Assembly: GCA_046350935.1 (NCBI GenBank)
Contig: JAXLZK010000017.1
Span: 1-64,000, forward strand
DNA from: Nitrobium sp046350935
Lineage (GTDB): Bacteria; Nitrospirota; Thermodesulfovibrionia; Thermodesulfovibrionales; Dissulfurispiraceae
Length of the DNA: 64,000 bases
Direction of reading: 5' to 3'
A program made the translations under genes and the position numbers. The notes under the pieces are model-generated. The model was not told where the DNA came from, ran no database searches, and worked only from the letters and a program-made list of their open reading frames with translations. Below are positions 62,380-64,000 of this stretch, in pieces (position 1 is the stretch's first letter; the number at the start of each line of letters is the position of its first letter).

Positions 62380-62411
62380 GACTGTCTCCTCCCTCGACGG
62401 CGTTTAATACA

Positions 62412-62440
62412 ATTATACGAAAGTACTTGTAGTACGTCAA
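62412..62440 (-). promoter_or_regulatory. Promoter and palindromic operator of the SeqA-N-like/hicBA operon
   Basis: TTGACG (62435-62440), 17-nt spacer, TATAAT (62412-62417) on the minus strand. The spacer contains the perfect inverted repeat GTACT-TGT-AGTAC (62423-62435), a likely operator that would block polymerase. The rest of 62441-62647 shows no gene. Confidence 0.7.
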
Positions 62441-62647
62441 GTGAAAAAAGTTACGACGTCCGCATGGGTATAGACATACTGACCAGGGGAGAGGGGAGGG
62501 AGCAGGAGGAGAGGTAAAGGCGGCAAAATGCTGGACGTTGGTGATTTTGGGCAGATCTTGAAGCGGTTGCAGCGGGGTCGAGGGAATTCCTCTGAGGAAA
62601 CGATTCCGGACGAGCCGGAATGACATGCGTTTGTTTTCTAAACGCCT

Positions 62648-63289
62648 TTAGATAAACCCTGAATTCTTCAGGGCGGAGAGGAGGGAGGCGTCGCTGTCGC
62701 CGCCTTTGCGGAGGAACTTCGCCACATACTTTCCCAGGATGTCGGGTTCGAGGTTCACCGCGTCCCCGGCTCCCTTGAAACCGATGGTCGTCAGCTTTGC
62801 GGTATGGGGGATGATCACCACGCTGAAGGCGTCCTTCAGGACCTCCACCACGGTGAGACTGATGCCGTCCACCGCCACCGACCCCTTCTCCACAAGGTAG
62901 CCCAGGACGCTTTGCGGGGCCTCGATTTCGATGCGCACCGCATTGCCGGCGGTCTTCCGGGAGCGTATCTTCCCCGTGTCCTCCACATGCCCGGTCACGA
63001 AGTGCCCGCCCAGTTTCGAGGTGGATTTCAGGGAGGGTTCGAGATTGACCCGGTCGCCCCGCCGCAGGCTTCCGAGGGTGGTGCTCCGGAGCGTCTCGTA
63101 GGAGGCGTCGAAGGCGAGGACCTCCTTTTCGATACCCACCACCGTCAGGCAGACGCCGTCGACCGCAATGCTGTCGCCCAGGGCGGCGTCCCGTACCACC
63201 TCGCTTCCCTTTACCGAGAGGCGCGCGCTTGCGTCGCCCTTTTGCAGGGAGGCGACTTCGCCCAACTCTATGATCAATCCGGTGAACAT
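62648..63289 (-). CDS. ribE: Riboflavin synthase, alpha subunit
   Basis: The 213-aa protein has two lumazine-binding repeats: MFTGLIIELGEV, DSIAVDGVCLTVVG, and the second copy GHVEDTGKIRS, GSVAVDGISLTVVEV. The conserved SKLGGHFVTGHV and the catalytic N-terminal MFTG with Phe are present. It converts two 6,7-dimethyl-8-ribityllumazine molecules to riboflavin. It follows lepB by 10 nt on the same strand; ribBA is at 36-37 kb and no ribH or ribD is in the window. Confidence 0.95.
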   Translation of the reverse strand: MFTGLIIELGEVASLQKGDASARLSVKGSEVVRDAALGDSIAVDGVCLTVVGIEKEVLAFDASYETLRSTTLGSLRRGDRVNLEPSLKSTSKLGGHFVTGHVEDTGKIRSRKTAGNAVRIEIEAPQSVLGYLVEKGSVAVDGISLTVVEVLKDAFSVVIIPHTAKLTTIGFKGAGDAVNLEPDILGKYVAKFLRKGGDSDASLLSALKNSGFI

Positions 63290-63299
63290 GGCGAGCGGA

Positions 63300-63899
63300 T
63301 CAGTGGACCAGCTTTCCGAGCCTCCCGAAGCGCGGGAAGCTCCGGATGCTGTCCCAGGACCAGTAAATGATGAAGGCCTTTCCCCGCAGCTCCTTCATAT
63401 CAACATACCCCCAGTAGCGGCTGTCGTAGCTCTGGTCCCTGTTGTCCCCCATGACGAAAAGCTTGTCTTTCGGTACGAGGACCGGCCCGAAATTGTCCCG
63501 AGGTTCGAGGCTGCCCTTGCGCACGACAGTGTCGGTATGCTGGACATACGACTCGGACTGGGGCGCCCCGTTGACATACACTACCTTGTTTCTCTCCTCG
63601 ACGACATCGCCCTCCACCCCGACGACCCTCTTGATGAAGTCCTTGCTCGGGTCTTCAGGATATTTGAAGACGACGATGTCGCCCTTCTTCGGCTTGGTGA
63701 GGGGGAGGATTCTCTTGTCGCTGAAGGGGAGCTTCGTCCCGTAGATGAACTTGCTCACCAGGATGTGGTCGCCGATGAGCAGAGTGGGGATCATTGACCC
63801 GGAAGGGATCTTGAAAGCCTGCACAACATACGCCCTGATAATGAGGGCGAGGAGCAGCGCGGTGCCGATCGCCTTGACATATTCCCATACTTTATTCAA
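63300..63899 (-). CDS. lepB: Signal peptidase I
   Basis: The 199-aa protein has one N-terminal membrane helix (AIGTALLLALIIRAYVVQAF). The catalytic Ser is in KIPSGSMIPTLLIGDHILVSKF, the general-base Lys in DFIKRVVGVEGD, and box E is FVMGDNRDQSYDSRYWG. It removes signal peptides from exported proteins such as those in this window. The start codon is TTG (63897-63899) with AAGGAG 10 nt upstream; no ATG is available at the domain start. Confidence 0.95.
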   Translation of the reverse strand: MNKVWEYVKAIGTALLLALIIRAYVVQAFKIPSGSMIPTLLIGDHILVSKFIYGTKLPFSDKRILPLTKPKKGDIVVFKYPEDPSKDFIKRVVGVEGDVVEERNKVVYVNGAPQSESYVQHTDTVVRKGSLEPRDNFGPVLVPKDKLFVMGDNRDQSYDSRYWGYVDMKELRGKAFIIYWSWDSIRSFPRFGRLGKLVH

Positions 63900-64000
63900 A
63901 TCGTTCGTTCTCCTTTATTCCTGCACGGACCGCACCGGAGCACACCGGAAAGGCGGGGAAGCGCCGCATACGGCTTCCGGGTCCGGCGCAGTATCATCAG
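63900..64000. other. Window edge, upstream region of lepB
   Basis: Only about 100 nt. It contains the lepB Shine-Dalgarno; no other gene is recognisable. Confidence 0.4.

Overview
This is a GC-rich, tightly packed bacterial chromosome segment, probably from a draft or metagenome assembly because there are two runs of N (21749-21767 and 28047-28056). TonB/ExbBD, a TonB-dependent receptor, an Skp-like protein and outer-membrane barrels show a Gram-negative envelope. A PEP-CTERM protein with a -24/-12 promoter, a probable selenoprotein, an exported CobN-like protein and paired FecR/CHASE2 genes fit Nitrospirota or Desulfobacterota-type lineages. That placement is inference, since no marker gene settles it.

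Layout. 1-4.9 kb (minus): saccharide cluster with a GT4 glycosyltransferase (cut by the window edge), a B12-binding radical SAM protein, a glycosidase-like/SDR fusion and an SDR epimerase. 5.4-11.7 kb: TPR protein, TVP38/VTT membrane protein, a beta-carbonic anhydrase behind a yybP-ykoY (Mn2+) riboswitch with its own promoter and terminator, then EEP hydrolase, PLD-type enzyme and an FAD amine-oxidase-like protein. 12-16.9 kb: leuA behind a leader-peptide attenuator, a tiny PEP-CTERM protein behind a sigma-54 promoter, an EamA transporter, a DUF523/DUF1722 protein, and a rhodanese whose active-site CxC is written UGA-Thr-UGA.

17.1-27.7 kb (minus): one operon under a cobalamin riboswitch: exbB, exbD, tonB, zinc ribbon, BtuB-like receptor, a CbiZ with a signal peptide, DUF2162, MotA/TolQ/ExbB-like, DUF2149, and a CobN-like protein with a signal peptide and C-terminal anchor. 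It resembles the hmuSTUV heme module but is wired to B12, which suggests corrinoid capture and processing outside the cytoplasm. tRNA-His follows.

28-36 kb (minus): signalling block with a multi-PAS histidine kinase, NarL-type regulator, stand-alone Hpt, CheW, CheB catalytic domain and an MCP; then tRNA-Arg. 36.4-37.6 kb: ribBA. 37.7-59 kb (minus): envelope and cyclic-nucleotide block, with a TPR/beta-barrel protein, two giant exported FecR-domain proteins (one with a 1-nt frameshift), an Skp/OmpH-like protein, a metallo-beta-lactamase-fold protein and two CHASE2 class III cyclases. The cyclases have complementary catalytic defects: one keeps the metal Asps, the other keeps Asn/Arg. A divergent MBL protein at 59.2 kb could be the matching phosphodiesterase. 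60-62.4 kb: AT-richer island of toxin-antitoxin modules, two of them decayed, with a probable group II intron scar and an intact HicBA behind a SeqA-N-like protein. 62.6-63.9 kb: riboflavin synthase and signal peptidase I.
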